In this document: in pieces, positions 33,409-42,422 of the stretch
Numbering within the stretch: the first letter of the stretch is position 1
How the letters are laid out: the number at the start of each line of letters is the position of its first letter
The notes under the pieces: model-generated
What the model was told of the DNA's origin: nothing
Seen by the model: only the letters and a program-made list of their open reading frames with translations
Database searches by the model: none
From: JALZAQ01 sp038253885
GTDB lineage: Bacteria; Gemmatimonadota; Gemmatimonadetes; Gemmatimonadales; Gemmatimonadaceae
Direction of reading: 5' to 3'
DNA length: 61,740 bases
Assembly (NCBI GenBank): GCA_038253885.1
Contig: JBBSGP010000018.1
Location: 1 to 61,740 of the forward strand
Position numbers and translations under genes: made by a program

Positions 33409-34104
33409 TTACCGCATCAAGCCGGTTCCCGCATATCCCTTCATGACGACTTGCTCATAACCATTGCGCGGATCGAGGCCCAGAGCCTGGGCGTTCGTCA
33501 CCGCGACCGGACCCCGGTTGTAGACCAGCAGAGCGAGCTGCACGTCGCCTTTGTACTCCTTGATCAGCGCCCCGAGGTAGCGGAAGCCCAGATGAAGGTT
33601 CGTCTTGGCGTCGAACAGCTTCTCCTTCGTGATCGTCTTGTCGAACTCGCGGGCCGTGCCAATCATGAGCTGGGTGAGTCCCAGTGCGCCGACTGGACTC
33701 GTGGCGTGCGGGTTGAATTCGCTCTCGACCCGGACGACGCGAAAGGCGAGCTCGGGGTCGATCCCTTCGGCGAGAGCCGCGTCGTAGACGTGGCCGGCGA
33801 GGTCCGCCCCGACCTTGTAGCGGCTGGAGAATGCCATGACGGCTTTGGCCCGATGGAGCTGGCTGGACGCCGCCTCCAACTGACCGCGCACCGACTCGAG
33901 CTGAAGACGCAGGGCCTCCTCGTCGGAGACGCGCGGGCCCGACCCGAAGGACAGGGTGGAGGCAGCGGCGGAGCTGTCGCGGTACAGTTCAGTACGCAAC
34001 ACTCCCAATGAGGTCGCCAGGGCGACCCACAGCCCCACCTTTCTGATTCGTGCGATACGCCGGGCACGGTCGCCACGGTGCACGTAGCTCTGTCTCGTAG
34101 GCAT
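33409..34104 (-). CDS. membrane-anchored lytic transglycosylase (SLT domain)
   Basis: A 231-residue protein with a basic N-terminus, one transmembrane anchor (VGLWVALATSLGVL), a coiled coil (SDEEALRLQLESVRGQLEAA) and a C-terminal Slt/MltC-type catalytic domain. The catalytic glutamate is in RVVRVESEFNPHA, with GALGLTQLM and VYNRGP as supporting motifs. ATG 34104 has AAGGGG upstream. It converges on the LysM transglycosylase at a shared terminator. Confidence 0.9.
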   Translation of the reverse strand: MPTRQSYVHRGDRARRIARIRKVGLWVALATSLGVLRTELYRDSSAAASTLSFGSGPRVSDEEALRLQLESVRGQLEAASSQLHRAKAVMAFSSRYKVGADLAGHVYDAALAEGIDPELAFRVVRVESEFNPHATSPVGALGLTQLMIGTAREFDKTITKEKLFDAKTNLHLGFRYLGALIKEYKGDVQLALLVYNRGPVAVTNAQALGLDPRNGYEQVVMKGYAGTGLMR

Positions 34105-34189
34105 ACATCCCCTTGATCCAGGGTTCACACGCGCTCACGGGACGACCTGCCCCGTCTTTGTGCCTTTCTCAAGGCAACCCGCGTGCCGT

Positions 34190-34669
34190 TCATGGCCGCA
34201 CCCAAGGGCCGGAGCGACCTCCCGACTTCTCTAATAAACAAATGTCCCCAATCGTCATGCCTCGATCGACTGCTTTTGCCATGTCATAAATCGTTATCAG
34301 CGCGATACTTACCGCACACAAGGCCTCCATCTCCACGCCCGTCTGGGACGCCGTGCGCGTCGTAGCCTGAACGCGCAGCCCAGGTAAAGTATCGTCCTCC
34401 TCTATCAGAATCTCCACATGTGAGAGCGGCACCTGGTGACAGAGGGGGACGAGCTCCGCCGTTCGTTTGGCGGCCATGATTCCAGCCACTCGAGCGGTCG
34501 TCAGGACCTCTCCCTTTGACAGGGTGTGTCCTCGAATCGCAACGAGTGTGGCTAATTGCATCCGAATAAACCCCGCAGCACGGGCCAACCTCTCCGTGCT
34601 ACTTTTGCCGGTTATGTCAACCATCCGAGCCTCGCCGTGCTCGTCGATGTGGCTCAGGCTGTCCATCAT
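34190..34669 (-). CDS. moaC: cyclic pyranopterin monophosphate synthase
   Basis: 159 residues. MoaC converts 3',8-cyclo-7,8-dihydro-GTP to cyclic pyranopterin monophosphate in molybdenum cofactor synthesis. Family motifs are clear: LSHIDEHGEARMVDITGK, KRTAELVPLCHQVPLSH, and TGVEMEALCAVSIALITIYD with the catalytic KAVDRGM. The ATG at 34669 overlaps the holB stop as ATGA. Its product would serve the molybdopterin oxidoreductase encoded at 38.8 kb; no other moa or moe gene is in the window. Confidence 0.96.
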   Translation of the reverse strand: MMDSLSHIDEHGEARMVDITGKSSTERLARAAGFIRMQLATLVAIRGHTLSKGEVLTTARVAGIMAAKRTAELVPLCHQVPLSHVEILIEEDDTLPGLRVQATTRTASQTGVEMEALCAVSIALITIYDMAKAVDRGMTIGDICLLEKSGGRSGPWVRP

Positions 34670-35733
34670 GGCCGTGAAAGCTCGCGAAGCAAAGACGCCC
34701 CGAGCAGTTGCGGGCTGACGTTGCCGGCCGCCCTCAGCTTCGCCTGCTCCACGCTGTCGATCGCGCGGTTCGCGGCCAATGCCGCCACGGAGTCCGCGCG
34801 GCGGACAGCGTCCCGCATTCGCTCCCCGAGCAGGATCGTCAGCGCATCGAGCACATCCGAGAATTCCCCCCGTGCCTTGTTTACCTTCAATGAGAGAGCG
34901 GCGCGCGCGCTCTCGGCGCGCCCGGCCGTCGCGGCCGCGAGCAACGAGCGAGCGATAGCGAGCGCGTTCCCGATTGCGGCTCTCCCGATGAGCGTGCCCG
35001 GCGCCCCCGACGCCAGCGCGATCCGCTCCTGGAAGGACGCCGGCACGTGGGTGTCGTCGTTCAGAGTCTGCTCCACCGTTGGATCGCCCAGAAACGCGCC
35101 CACGTCGGCTGCGGGCAGAGGCGCGGCGCGCACCGACGTTACTCGTGAGCGGATGGTGGGCAGGAGCGCGCCTGGCTCGCTGCTCGTCAGGACGATCGTC
35201 GTATTGAGCGGAGGCTCCTCGAGAAGCTTCAGGAAGGCGTTGGCAGCCTCGTCCGCTCCTTCCTGCGAGACCATTCGCTCCGCCTCTCCGATCACGAGCA
35301 CTTTGCGAGCAGCGAGAGCCGGCGTACGCGCTGCGATTTGGATGAGGCCGAGGACGGCCGAGATGAAGATTCCATCCGACCCGCTCGGTCTGGGGTACAG
35401 TCCGCCGCTCTTCACTCGATCCCCGATCGCTTCTGCGTAGTCGTCGAGGGCCTCGCGCGGAGTCACGTTGCCTTCGAGTCGCGGCCGTGGAAAGAACCAC
35501 CTCAGGTCGGGATGAGCCAGCTCCGCGCTCAGGCGGCAGTCAGAGCACTCACCGCATGGCCGGGTCCCCTGTCCGGTACAGAGGAGCATCTGTCCCAACC
35601 AGAGCGCGATGCGCTGCTTGCCGATTCCCGGCGCACCCTCGATGAGGAGGCTGGAGGGCAGCGCGCCTCGCTGAGCGCTCGCGGCGAGCCGGAGCCTCAG
35701 GGGGTGGTGTCCGTAGAGGGGCACGATGGGCAC
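34666..35733 (-). CDS. holB: DNA polymerase III delta-prime-like clamp-loader subunit
   Basis: 355 residues of the AAA+ clamp-loader family. P-loop GAPGIGKQ, the zinc-binding set CTGQGTRPCGECSDCR, NAFLKLLEEPPLNTTIVLTS, and an arginine-rich sensor SRVTSVRAAPL identify the DnaX/delta-prime type. The short length and the lack of a long C-terminal tau-like region favour delta-prime over DnaX. It starts at a GTG (35733). The last bases overlap moaC. Confidence 0.9.
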   Translation of the reverse strand: MPIVPLYGHHPLRLRLAASAQRGALPSSLLIEGAPGIGKQRIALWLGQMLLCTGQGTRPCGECSDCRLSAELAHPDLRWFFPRPRLEGNVTPREALDDYAEAIGDRVKSGGLYPRPSGSDGIFISAVLGLIQIAARTPALAARKVLVIGEAERMVSQEGADEAANAFLKLLEEPPLNTTIVLTSSEPGALLPTIRSRVTSVRAAPLPAADVGAFLGDPTVEQTLNDDTHVPASFQERIALASGAPGTLIGRAAIGNALAIARSLLAAATAGRAESARAALSLKVNKARGEFSDVLDALTILLGERMRDAVRRADSVAALAANRAIDSVEQAKLRAAGNVSPQLLGASLLRELSRP

Positions 35734-35822
35734 CAGGGGAATATGCGGGCGGGGCGGAACACGGGGAAGCGCGTCGCCGCGCGCTCTGGCGCGACGTGGC
35801 GCGATCGCCGTATCCTCCGCTC

Positions 35823-36971
35823 ATGACTGGATTGTCGCTCCATGGAGCTGCCTTCGCGGTCGCGTGCTTTTTCGCATCCGGAGCCGAAGGACAGCGACCC
35901 GTGCGAGCCCGCGATCTCGGAATACGCCCGGGGGTCTTTCGCACCGGCCCGCTGAACGCGATCACCGATGTCGCAGGCGTACTGGTGGGGCAGACTACGG
36001 TGATCGAGGGAGACAGCGTGCGGACGGGCGTCACCGCCATTCTTCCGCATGGCGGCAACCTCTTCGCCGAGAGAGTGCCGGCGGCTCTTTTCGTCGGCAA
36101 CGGCTTCGGGAAGCTGCTCGGCGCGACCCAGCTCCTCGAGCTGGGAGAGCTCGAATCTCCCATCCTTCTGACCTGCACGCTCTGCGTCTGGAGAGCCGCC
36201 GACGCGATGGTCGGCTGGATGCTCGATCAGCCTGGGATGACCGACGTGCGGTCCATCAACCCCGTAGTGGGTGAGACCAACGACGGAACGCTGAACGCGA
36301 TCCGCTCGCGGCCGGTCACGGCGGCACACGTTCGACAGGCGCTCGCGTCGGCGCGGGGTGGAACGGTGGCTGAGGGAGGCGTGGGCGCTGGCGCGGGTAC
36401 AGTGGCCTTCGGCTGGAAAGGGGGAATTGGAAGCTCGTCTCGAGCCTTGCCTGGATCGTTGGGGGGTTTCACGGTTGGGGTGCTGGTCCAGAGCAATTTC
36501 GGCGGTGTGCTACAGATTCTCGGTGCCCCGGTGGGCCGCGAGCTCGGGCGTTATGCCTTCAAGTCAGAGACCGATGCCGAGGCCCCGCGCGGCGACGGCT
36601 CGTGCATGATCGTGATCGCCACCGACGCCCCCCTCTCTGATCGCAATCTCAGGAGGCTTGCAGCCCGTGCGATCATGGGGCTGTCCCGAACCGGCTCTTC
36701 GGCGTCCAATGGTTCCGGCGACTACGTGCTCGCTTTCTCGACCGCCGCCAGCGTGCGTCGAGCGCGCGACGCCAAGCAGCTGCAGACCGTCGAGCTGTCC
36801 AACGGCGAGATGTCGGGACTCTTTCAGGGGGTGGTGGAAGCCACCGAGGAGGCGATCTATAACTCCATGATCGCCGCGACGACGGTCACCTCGAACGGCG
36901 CGACGGTCGAGGCGTTGCCCCTGGACCGGCTCCGGGAGATCCTGCGCAAGTACGGCGTCGGCACGCGCTGA
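35823..36971 (+). CDS. P1 family (DmpA/BapA-like) aminopeptidase, secreted
   Basis: A 382-residue Ntn-type peptidase that would self-process into two chains and release N-terminal residues, including D- or beta-amino acids in some members. Signal peptide ~1-23. Family motifs are ARDLGIRPGVFRTGPLNAIT, NPVVGETNDGTLN, GGVGAGAGTVAFGWKGGIGS, and RGDGSCMIVIATDAPL, where S260 is the predicted nucleophile and cleavage site. ATG 35823 gives the signal peptide; the gene diverges from holB with 89 nt between starts. Confidence 0.93.
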   Translation: MTGLSLHGAAFAVACFFASGAEGQRPVRARDLGIRPGVFRTGPLNAITDVAGVLVGQTTVIEGDSVRTGVTAILPHGGNLFAERVPAALFVGNGFGKLLGATQLLELGELESPILLTCTLCVWRAADAMVGWMLDQPGMTDVRSINPVVGETNDGTLNAIRSRPVTAAHVRQALASARGGTVAEGGVGAGAGTVAFGWKGGIGSSSRALPGSLGGFTVGVLVQSNFGGVLQILGAPVGRELGRYAFKSETDAEAPRGDGSCMIVIATDAPLSDRNLRRLAARAIMGLSRTGSSASNGSGDYVLAFSTAASVRRARDAKQLQTVELSNGEMSGLFQGVVEATEEAIYNSMIAATTVTSNGATVEALPLDRLREILRKYGVGTR

Positions 36972-37024
36972 CCCGCGGGCACGTTTCGTGACAGGACGCG
37001 GGTATAATCAGACGAGGAGTGCGC

Positions 37025-37258
37025 ATGCCTGGCAGGCGACACGATCAGTATCAGCTCGACCCCGTCAAGCCCGGTGCGACGGACCACAAGACCAGGACCG
37101 AGCATCTGGAACACGAGGGGGCTGCGGCGGATGATGACGTGAAGATCGAGTCGAATCAGAGCGAGCCGGAGACGGAAGGGCACATCCCGGTGAGACGCGA
37201 CAACCCGGCGCTGGCGAAGCTCAAGAAGTCCAAGGGTGGCAAACGGACCCCGGGGTAG
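37025..37258 (+). CDS. small hydrophilic protein of unknown function
   Basis: 77 residues, very polar and charged, no Cys, no hydrophobic core; probably disordered. GAGGAG lies five bases before ATG 37025, and the gene ends 9 nt before the DJ-1-like gene, so both are probably one unit. I do not recognise the family; its acidic middle and basic end recall stress-related disordered proteins, but this is only an impression. Confidence 0.65.
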   Translation: MPGRRHDQYQLDPVKPGATDHKTRTEHLEHEGAAADDDVKIESNQSEPETEGHIPVRRDNPALAKLKKSKGGKRTPG

Positions 37259-37267
37259 GAGGGAGCA

Positions 37268-37891
37268 ATGGCTGGGCGACTCGAGGGACGGCGGATCGCT
37301 TTTCTGGCGACCGACGGCGTGGAGGAGGTGGAGCTGACGAAACCTCTGGAAGCGGTTCGGCAGGCGGGCGGTGTCGCGGAGCTCGTGTCGATCAAGGCGG
37401 ATTCTGTTCAGGCCTTCAATCACTTCGACCGCGCGGGCAGCTTCACGGTGGATCGCCTGGTGAGCGACGCCAGCGTCGCCGACTACGACGGGCTGGTTTT
37501 GCCGGGAGGAGTGGGCAATCCGGACGCCTTGCGCACAGACGCCGACGCGGTGCGCTTCGTTCGCGACTTCATGGAGGCCGACAAGCCGGTGGCGGCGATC
37601 TGTCACGGAGCCTGGACGCTGGTCGAGGCCGACATGGTCCGCGGTCGCACGCTGACATTCTGGCCGAGTTTGCGCACGGATATCGAGAACGCCGGAGGCA
37701 GCTGGGTTGACGCGCCTGTTCGCGTCGATCAGAAGCTTGTCACCAGTCGCAAGCCCGACGATCTCCCGCGGTTCTGCGCCAAGCTGGTGGACCTCTTCGA
37801 GAGCGCGCACGTGAACCGGTTGGTGGATGAGTCGTCGATGGAATCGTTCCCCGCCAGCGACTCACCATCCTGGAGTCCGAGCACGGCGTAG
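37268..37891 (+). CDS. DJ-1/PfpI family protein (YhbO/general stress protein type) with ESFPASD tail
   Basis: A 207-residue class I glutamine amidotransferase-like protein. The nucleophile elbow is AAICHGAW with C112, the acidic partner is in DGVEEVEL near the N-terminus, and VLPGGVGNPDALR is the usual glycine loop. Relatives are described as deglycases, chaperones or peptidases. After the normal fold end there is a tail containing ESFPASDSPSW. This short motif occurs at the end of many unrelated small bacterial proteins and has no known role. The gene is preceded by the small polar protein gene. Confidence 0.92.
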   Translation: MAGRLEGRRIAFLATDGVEEVELTKPLEAVRQAGGVAELVSIKADSVQAFNHFDRAGSFTVDRLVSDASVADYDGLVLPGGVGNPDALRTDADAVRFVRDFMEADKPVAAICHGAWTLVEADMVRGRTLTFWPSLRTDIENAGGSWVDAPVRVDQKLVTSRKPDDLPRFCAKLVDLFESAHVNRLVDESSMESFPASDSPSWSPSTA

Positions 37892-38056
37892 ATCTCGGAC
37901 CCGCGCCACTGGACGGCAGGGAACTCAGAACCGGCTGATCGTATACACGGAGGGCGGCGCGTCAGACGTCGCCCTCCGAGCATCGCCGTTCCGGATACGG
38001 ATCTGGCAACCGCGCGGACATTTATCCAAGATTCACCATCATCACGCGGAGCACCG

Positions 38057-38776
38057 GTGAAGCGGCATCACTGGATCGTTCGACTCACCCATTGGGTGAA
38101 TGTCGTCGCCTTCATCATCATGGTGGGCAGCGGGCTGCGGATCTTCAACGCCTATCCAGCGTTCGCGCGAAAGGGCGAGAGCTTCTGCTGCTATCCCTTC
38201 GAGCACAAGCCGATCCCGGCCTGGCTCACCTTCGGCGGATGGCTCGGCGGTGCGCGCAATTGGCATTTCGCGATGATGTGGGTGCTGGTCGTGAACGGCC
38301 TCCTGTATCTGGGCTTCGTCTACCTGCATGGCGAGTGGCGGGACCTGGTGCCGAGGCGGGGGGACCTGCGCGACAGCTGGCAGATGGTCAGATTCTACCT
38401 CTTCATTCGAAGGGAGCATCCGCACCAGGGAAAGCACAACGCTCTCCAGAAAGCGACATACTTCGCGCTCCCCCTGCTGGGTGTGGCGGCGGTGCTGTCG
38501 GGACTGGCGATCTGGAAGCCGGTGACGCTGGCCGCACTCACGGCACTTTTCGGTGGCTATGTGTTCGCGCGCTACGTGCATTTCATGACAATGGTCGGCT
38601 TGGTTCTGCTCTCGGTGATCCACGTCTTCATGGTGTTCGCCGTCGATCCCTACTCGCTGCCATCCATGATCACCGGCGGTTATGATGAGGCGCTGTCACC
38701 GGCTGCGCGAAACGCGCGTCCTTTCTACCATCTGTTGCCGCGTCCGCGCTCGCCGCGCACTCCGGAGATCCGATGA
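38057..38776 (+). CDS. cytochrome b561-like membrane subunit
   Basis: 239 residues, four to five membrane helices, related to thiosulfate/formate dehydrogenase-type cytochrome b. Candidate heme ligands are H11 in RLTHWVN, the histidine in ARNWHFAMMWVL, and the pair in ARYVHFMTMVGL and VIHVFMVF. GTG 38057 with GGAG upstream gives MKRHHWIVRLTHW. It overlaps the oxidoreductase gene by ATGA, so the two proteins form a redox pair: the cytochrome would exchange electrons between quinones and the exported molybdopterin enzyme. Confidence 0.92.
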   Translation: MKRHHWIVRLTHWVNVVAFIIMVGSGLRIFNAYPAFARKGESFCCYPFEHKPIPAWLTFGGWLGGARNWHFAMMWVLVVNGLLYLGFVYLHGEWRDLVPRRGDLRDSWQMVRFYLFIRREHPHQGKHNALQKATYFALPLLGVAAVLSGLAIWKPVTLAALTALFGGYVFARYVHFMTMVGLVLLSVIHVFMVFAVDPYSLPSMITGGYDEALSPAARNARPFYHLLPRPRSPRTPEIR

Positions 38777-39486
38777 CGATCGACCGTCGCACTTTTCTGC
38801 TGATGAGCGGCGCGTCGGTGACGACGGCGCTCATCGGAGCGTGTGACTCCGCCGGCCCGCGTGGTGCGGCGGAGCTGCTTCGTTATGCCGAGCGAAAGAA
38901 TGAAGGGGTCGAGCGCTTCCTCTTCCGTCACCGTAGCGTCGATCGGCCCGCCGATGGGCTGAGGCTCACCGGAAAGAGCTTTCCGAGCTACTTCATATCG
39001 GATCGGGTACCGGTGTGGGACGAGTCGCAGCGTGGCTCGTGGCGCCTGGAGGTGTCGGGGCTCGTACGTCGTCCTCTCTCCTTGACGCTGGATGAGCTTC
39101 AGAAGCTCCCGCGACTGTCGCAGCGGGTGGATCACTTCTGCGTCGAGGGGTGGAACGCGATCGCGATCTGGTCGGGCGTGCGCGTCAGCGAGTTGGCGAG
39201 GCTCGCGGGAGTGCTGCCAGATGCGCAATACGTCGACTTCCAGTCCTTCGACGACGGCTATCACGAGAGCTGGGACATGGACAGCGCGATGCACCCCCAG
39301 ACGCTGGTGGCGTACGGAATGGATGACATGCTGTTGACGCCAGCGCACGGTGCTCCGGCGCGCTTGCACTCCCCGGTCAAGCTCGGATACAAGAACACCA
39401 AATATCTCACGCGCCTCGTCTTCCTGCCCCAGCGTGCCGGGGGATACTGGAGCGATCAGGGCTACGAATGGTATGGCGGCGTGTAG
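38773..39486 (+). CDS. Tat-exported molybdopterin-dependent oxidoreductase (sulfite oxidase/MsrP fold)
   Basis: A 237-residue catalytic subunit. The twin-arginine signal DRRTFLLMSG is followed by a lipobox-like IGAC at residue 24, so it may be lipid-anchored after Tat export. The molybdenum-ligating cysteine is C123 in DHFCVEGWN, and GAPARLHSPVKLGYKNTKY is the conserved cofactor loop. The size and fold match MsrP/YedY-like enzymes rather than full sulfite oxidases. It is coupled to the cytochrome b gene. The substrate is unknown (methionine sulfoxide, sulfite or another oxyanion). Confidence 0.92.
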   Translation: MTIDRRTFLLMSGASVTTALIGACDSAGPRGAAELLRYAERKNEGVERFLFRHRSVDRPADGLRLTGKSFPSYFISDRVPVWDESQRGSWRLEVSGLVRRPLSLTLDELQKLPRLSQRVDHFCVEGWNAIAIWSGVRVSELARLAGVLPDAQYVDFQSFDDGYHESWDMDSAMHPQTLVAYGMDDMLLTPAHGAPARLHSPVKLGYKNTKYLTRLVFLPQRAGGYWSDQGYEWYGGV

Positions 39487-39626
39487 GGTATTGCCGCGGC
39501 CACCGGTGACGAGACGTGGCGGTGCCATCTGCGGGTGGTGCCGCCTTTCTGCATCCCGGAGTAAACGGCGCGACCCGCGGCGGCGTCATAGTATCGGGTT
39601 GCAGTACCTCACTCCGACAGGCGGTC

Positions 39627-40184
39627 ATGCCACTGTCGCGTTCATGGACCATCGGTGAGCAGATCGCGAGCGCCGTGACGGATCCTCTGGAGGGCGCGCG
39701 CTCCGGAGATCCGGAGTCTTTCGAGAGGCTCTATCGCGAGCACGTCGGGCGCGTCTTCGCGCTCTGCCTGCGCCTCTCGGGCGAGGGCGGCCGAGCCGAG
39801 GAGCTGACGCAGGACGTGTTCGTCCGAGCCTGGCAGACCCTCGGGACATTTCGGGCCGAGAGCGCGTTCTCGAGCTGGCTGCACCGGCTCACGGTGAACG
39901 TGGCGCTGACGGCGTTTCGAGGAGAGGGCCGGCGGGAGCGGCGCGTTCGCCCGGTGGCCGAGCTGCCGGATGTCGCTGGAAGGGGGGGGGCCGGTGATCA
40001 CGACATCGATCTGGAGCGCGCCATTGCGGCCCTTCCTCCTGGAGCGAGAGCGGTGTTCGTGATGTACGACGTGGAAGGGTATCAGCACGACGAGATCGCC
40101 CGTGAGCTGGGAATCGCTGTCGGAACATCCAAGGCGCATCTCTTCCGGGCGCGCCGACTCTTGCGGGAGGCATTGGAGAGATGA
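39627..40184 (+). CDS. ECF-type RNA polymerase sigma factor
   Basis: 185 residues. Region 2 is FERLYREHVGRVFALCLRLS through ELTQDVFVRAWQTLGTFR, and region 4 is ALPPGARAVFVMYDVEG with the HTH HDEIARELGIAVGTSKAHLF. The linker between them contains a run of nine G bases (39982-39990) encoding GRGGAG. The start is uncertain: ATG 39627 is used here, and a GTG near 39676 is an alternative. It overlaps the anti-sigma gene by ATGA, so the two are co-translated. Confidence 0.92.
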   Translation: MPLSRSWTIGEQIASAVTDPLEGARSGDPESFERLYREHVGRVFALCLRLSGEGGRAEELTQDVFVRAWQTLGTFRAESAFSSWLHRLTVNVALTAFRGEGRRERRVRPVAELPDVAGRGGAGDHDIDLERAIAALPPGARAVFVMYDVEGYQHDEIARELGIAVGTSKAHLFRARRLLREALER

Positions 40185-40849
40185 AGTGCCGGATGATGGA
40201 CTCGCGGCTCGACGCGTTTCTGGATGGAGCGCTGCCTCCTCTCGAGCGCCGATCCGTCGAGGCGCATCTCGCGCAATGCGCGAGGTGCCGGGCGGAAGCG
40301 GAGGGATTGAAGAGAATCATCGCTCGCGCCCGGGCGCTGCCTCCGTCCGTTCAACCTCCGCGCGATCTGTGGCCAGCGGTCGAGGCGGAGATGAATCGTG
40401 CTGTCGTCGAATCTCTGCCGCTGCGCCGCGACGCCGGCCGCTTCGCCTGGCGTCTGGCGTCTCGTCCCGTGCTCGCGGCCGCTGCGCTCCTCCTGGTCGC
40501 ATTGTCGTCCCTCGTCACCTGGAATATCACGCGGGCGGGCCGTACAGCGGCGGCTGTCGCCAGCGCTCCCCTCGTGGCGGGGGCCGCCACTCTCGTCGAG
40601 CTCCACGGCATCGAGCGCGACTACCAGCTTGCAGCGGCGGATCTTGCGGCGACGCTGGACGCCCGGCGGGCGTCCCTCGACCCGGCGACGGTCGCTGTCG
40701 TCGAGGCGGATCTCCGTCTGATCGACCAGGCGATCCGAGAGGCGCGGGCGGCGCTCATCGCCGACCCGGCGAACGAGGATCTCGGACACATGCTCTCGAC
40801 TGCCTATCGGCACAAGTTGGCGCTGTTGCAGCAGGCCACGCGTCTATGA
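40181..40849 (+). CDS. zinc-finger anti-sigma factor, membrane-bound
   Basis: A 222-residue partner of the preceding ECF sigma factor. The N-terminus has the zf-HC2 motif EAHLAQCARCRAEAEG with an upstream Cys (MKCRMMDSRLD). One membrane helix follows (PVLAAAALLLVALSSLVTW), and the C-terminal ~110 residues form a helical, charged periplasmic domain. It overlaps both the sigma gene and the downstream DUF4097 gene by ATGA. Confidence 0.9.
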   Translation: MKCRMMDSRLDAFLDGALPPLERRSVEAHLAQCARCRAEAEGLKRIIARARALPPSVQPPRDLWPAVEAEMNRAVVESLPLRRDAGRFAWRLASRPVLAAAALLLVALSSLVTWNITRAGRTAAAVASAPLVAGAATLVELHGIERDYQLAAADLAATLDARRASLDPATVAVVEADLRLIDQAIREARAALIADPANEDLGHMLSTAYRHKLALLQQATRL

Positions 40850-41745
40850 GACTCCTCGTCCAGACTCGGCGCCTACTTTCGCTGGCCGTCCTCGCCTGCG
40901 GGGTGGCCGCGCCGCTATCAGCTCAACGAAAGGTGCAACGGCGCATCGCCGTCGATGGTGACGCGTCCATCCGCTTATGGAACAACTTCGGATCGATCCG
41001 CGTGGTAGGCTGGGATCGCGACAGTCTGGTCGTGACGGCCACGCTCGGTCGAGCGGCCGAAGGAGGTCTCCGGTTCGGTGGCCAAGGACAGTTCGCCAAG
41101 ATGTACGTGGACGCCCCGACGGATGGACGAGCGGACGCCGCAGCGCAGATCGAGGTTCATGTCCCGCGACGTAGCCGGGTCTGGGTCAAGTCGATGACGG
41201 CGGATATCGAGGTCGTGGGCGTGGTCGGCGCGGTGGACGCGAACTCGGTGAGCGGTCGCATGCGCATCTCCGGAGCCCTGCGCGAGCTCAACGCCGAAAC
41301 GATGGATGGCGAAGTGGAGATCGACGGCACCGCCACCGTTCTGCGCGCGAAGACGGCCAGCGGGGGCATCCGCTTGCGTGGCGGTGGCGACGATGTCGGG
41401 CTCACCACCGTCAGCGGAGCTCTCTTCATCTCTGGTGAGAAGTTCCAGGGGGCGCGTGTGGAGAGCGTCACGGGCGACATCCACTTCGATGGCCGACTGG
41501 ATCGCAACGGCTCGTTCACGTTCGAGAGCCACTCCGGCGCGATCGATCTGGCCTTTCCTCCCGAGATGCCCGCGTTGATAGAGATCCGCAGCTTCGCCGG
41601 AGAGATCCACAATCAGTACACCAAAGCCTCGCCCACACCGGGGCCGACCGGTCGCGGGCGCCAGCTGACTGTTGCCTCGGAATTGGGAGGCGCGAGCGTC
41701 TCAGTTCGTAGCTTCAAGGGAGTCGTCACGCTTCGTCGCCGCTGA
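40846..41745 (+). CDS. secreted DUF4097-type beta-helix protein
   Basis: 299 residues with a signal peptide (LLSLAVLACGVAAPLSAQ). The body is a regular beta-solenoid pattern with repeats such as VDANSVSGRMRISGALRELN, AETMDGEVEIDG and VESVTGDIHFDG, typical of DUF4097 proteins. Family function is not established; such proteins are often coupled to sigma/anti-sigma pairs and to envelope stress. Here it is the third gene of the operon. Confidence 0.9.
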   Translation: MRLLVQTRRLLSLAVLACGVAAPLSAQRKVQRRIAVDGDASIRLWNNFGSIRVVGWDRDSLVVTATLGRAAEGGLRFGGQGQFAKMYVDAPTDGRADAAAQIEVHVPRRSRVWVKSMTADIEVVGVVGAVDANSVSGRMRISGALRELNAETMDGEVEIDGTATVLRAKTASGGIRLRGGGDDVGLTTVSGALFISGEKFQGARVESVTGDIHFDGRLDRNGSFTFESHSGAIDLAFPPEMPALIEIRSFAGEIHNQYTKASPTPGPTGRGRQLTVASELGGASVSVRSFKGVVTLRRR

Positions 41746-41794
41746 TGCTCCGCCTGGCATTCATGCCGTTCCACTTTGTCCTTCAGGAGGTCCC

Positions 41795-42322
41795 ATGTCC
41801 CGTCATCGTGGTCGTACTCTCAAGCTTGCTCTCCTCGGCGCTGCGCTCCTGGTCGTCGGCGTCGCCGGCTCCGCGTTCGCGGGTCCGCCCTGGATCTCGA
41901 TCGAGTATCCCGCTAATCCTTTCGATGGCGCATCGCGCAACGCGTTCCTGATCGTCCATAGCTACCACCACCAGACGCAGATCGCCGCCGAGCTCGTCGG
42001 CACGGCCGAGGGGCTCGTGGGAAGCACGCGACGCTCCGTCAGGCTGCGCTTCGATTCGACATCCCGGACGGGCGTCTACGCTCTGCGCAAGCAGTGGCCG
42101 GCCGACGGAACGTGGATGCTCGTCATCTCCACCAGCTCGCACGAGGGCATGGGCGCTACGGCGCTGGTCGATCTCGCCGCCGACGGAGGCATCTCCGCCG
42201 TCCGCGTTCCGACGACAATGCGGGAGGGCTGGGCGATCCCCAAGGTGGTGAGGGCGGCCGAGATCGACGCCGCGCTCCGGCGGCGCGCCAACTCCGAGCT
42301 GGCGACGCGTGGAGAGCGTTAG
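41795..42322 (+). CDS. secreted hypothetical protein
   Basis: 175 residues with a clear signal peptide (LALLGAALLVVGVAGSAFAG) and a perfect AGGAGG ribosome site six bases before ATG 41795. The mature part is a small beta-rich domain (PPWISIEYPANPFDGASRNA, VRLRFDSTSRTGVYALRKQW). I do not recognise the family. It follows the ECF sigma operon at 49 nt and may belong to its regulon. Confidence 0.8.
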   Translation: MSRHRGRTLKLALLGAALLVVGVAGSAFAGPPWISIEYPANPFDGASRNAFLIVHSYHHQTQIAAELVGTAEGLVGSTRRSVRLRFDSTSRTGVYALRKQWPADGTWMLVISTSSHEGMGATALVDLAADGGISAVRVPTTMREGWAIPKVVRAAEIDAALRRRANSELATRGER

Positions 42323-42422
42323 CGAAGAGCGACGAAACCCGAATGGCGGCGCTTGACTCGCCGACGACACTTCCCGTACGATTGCGAAGCCCTTCACGGG
42401 AAGCGGACTCCACGAGGTGAGC

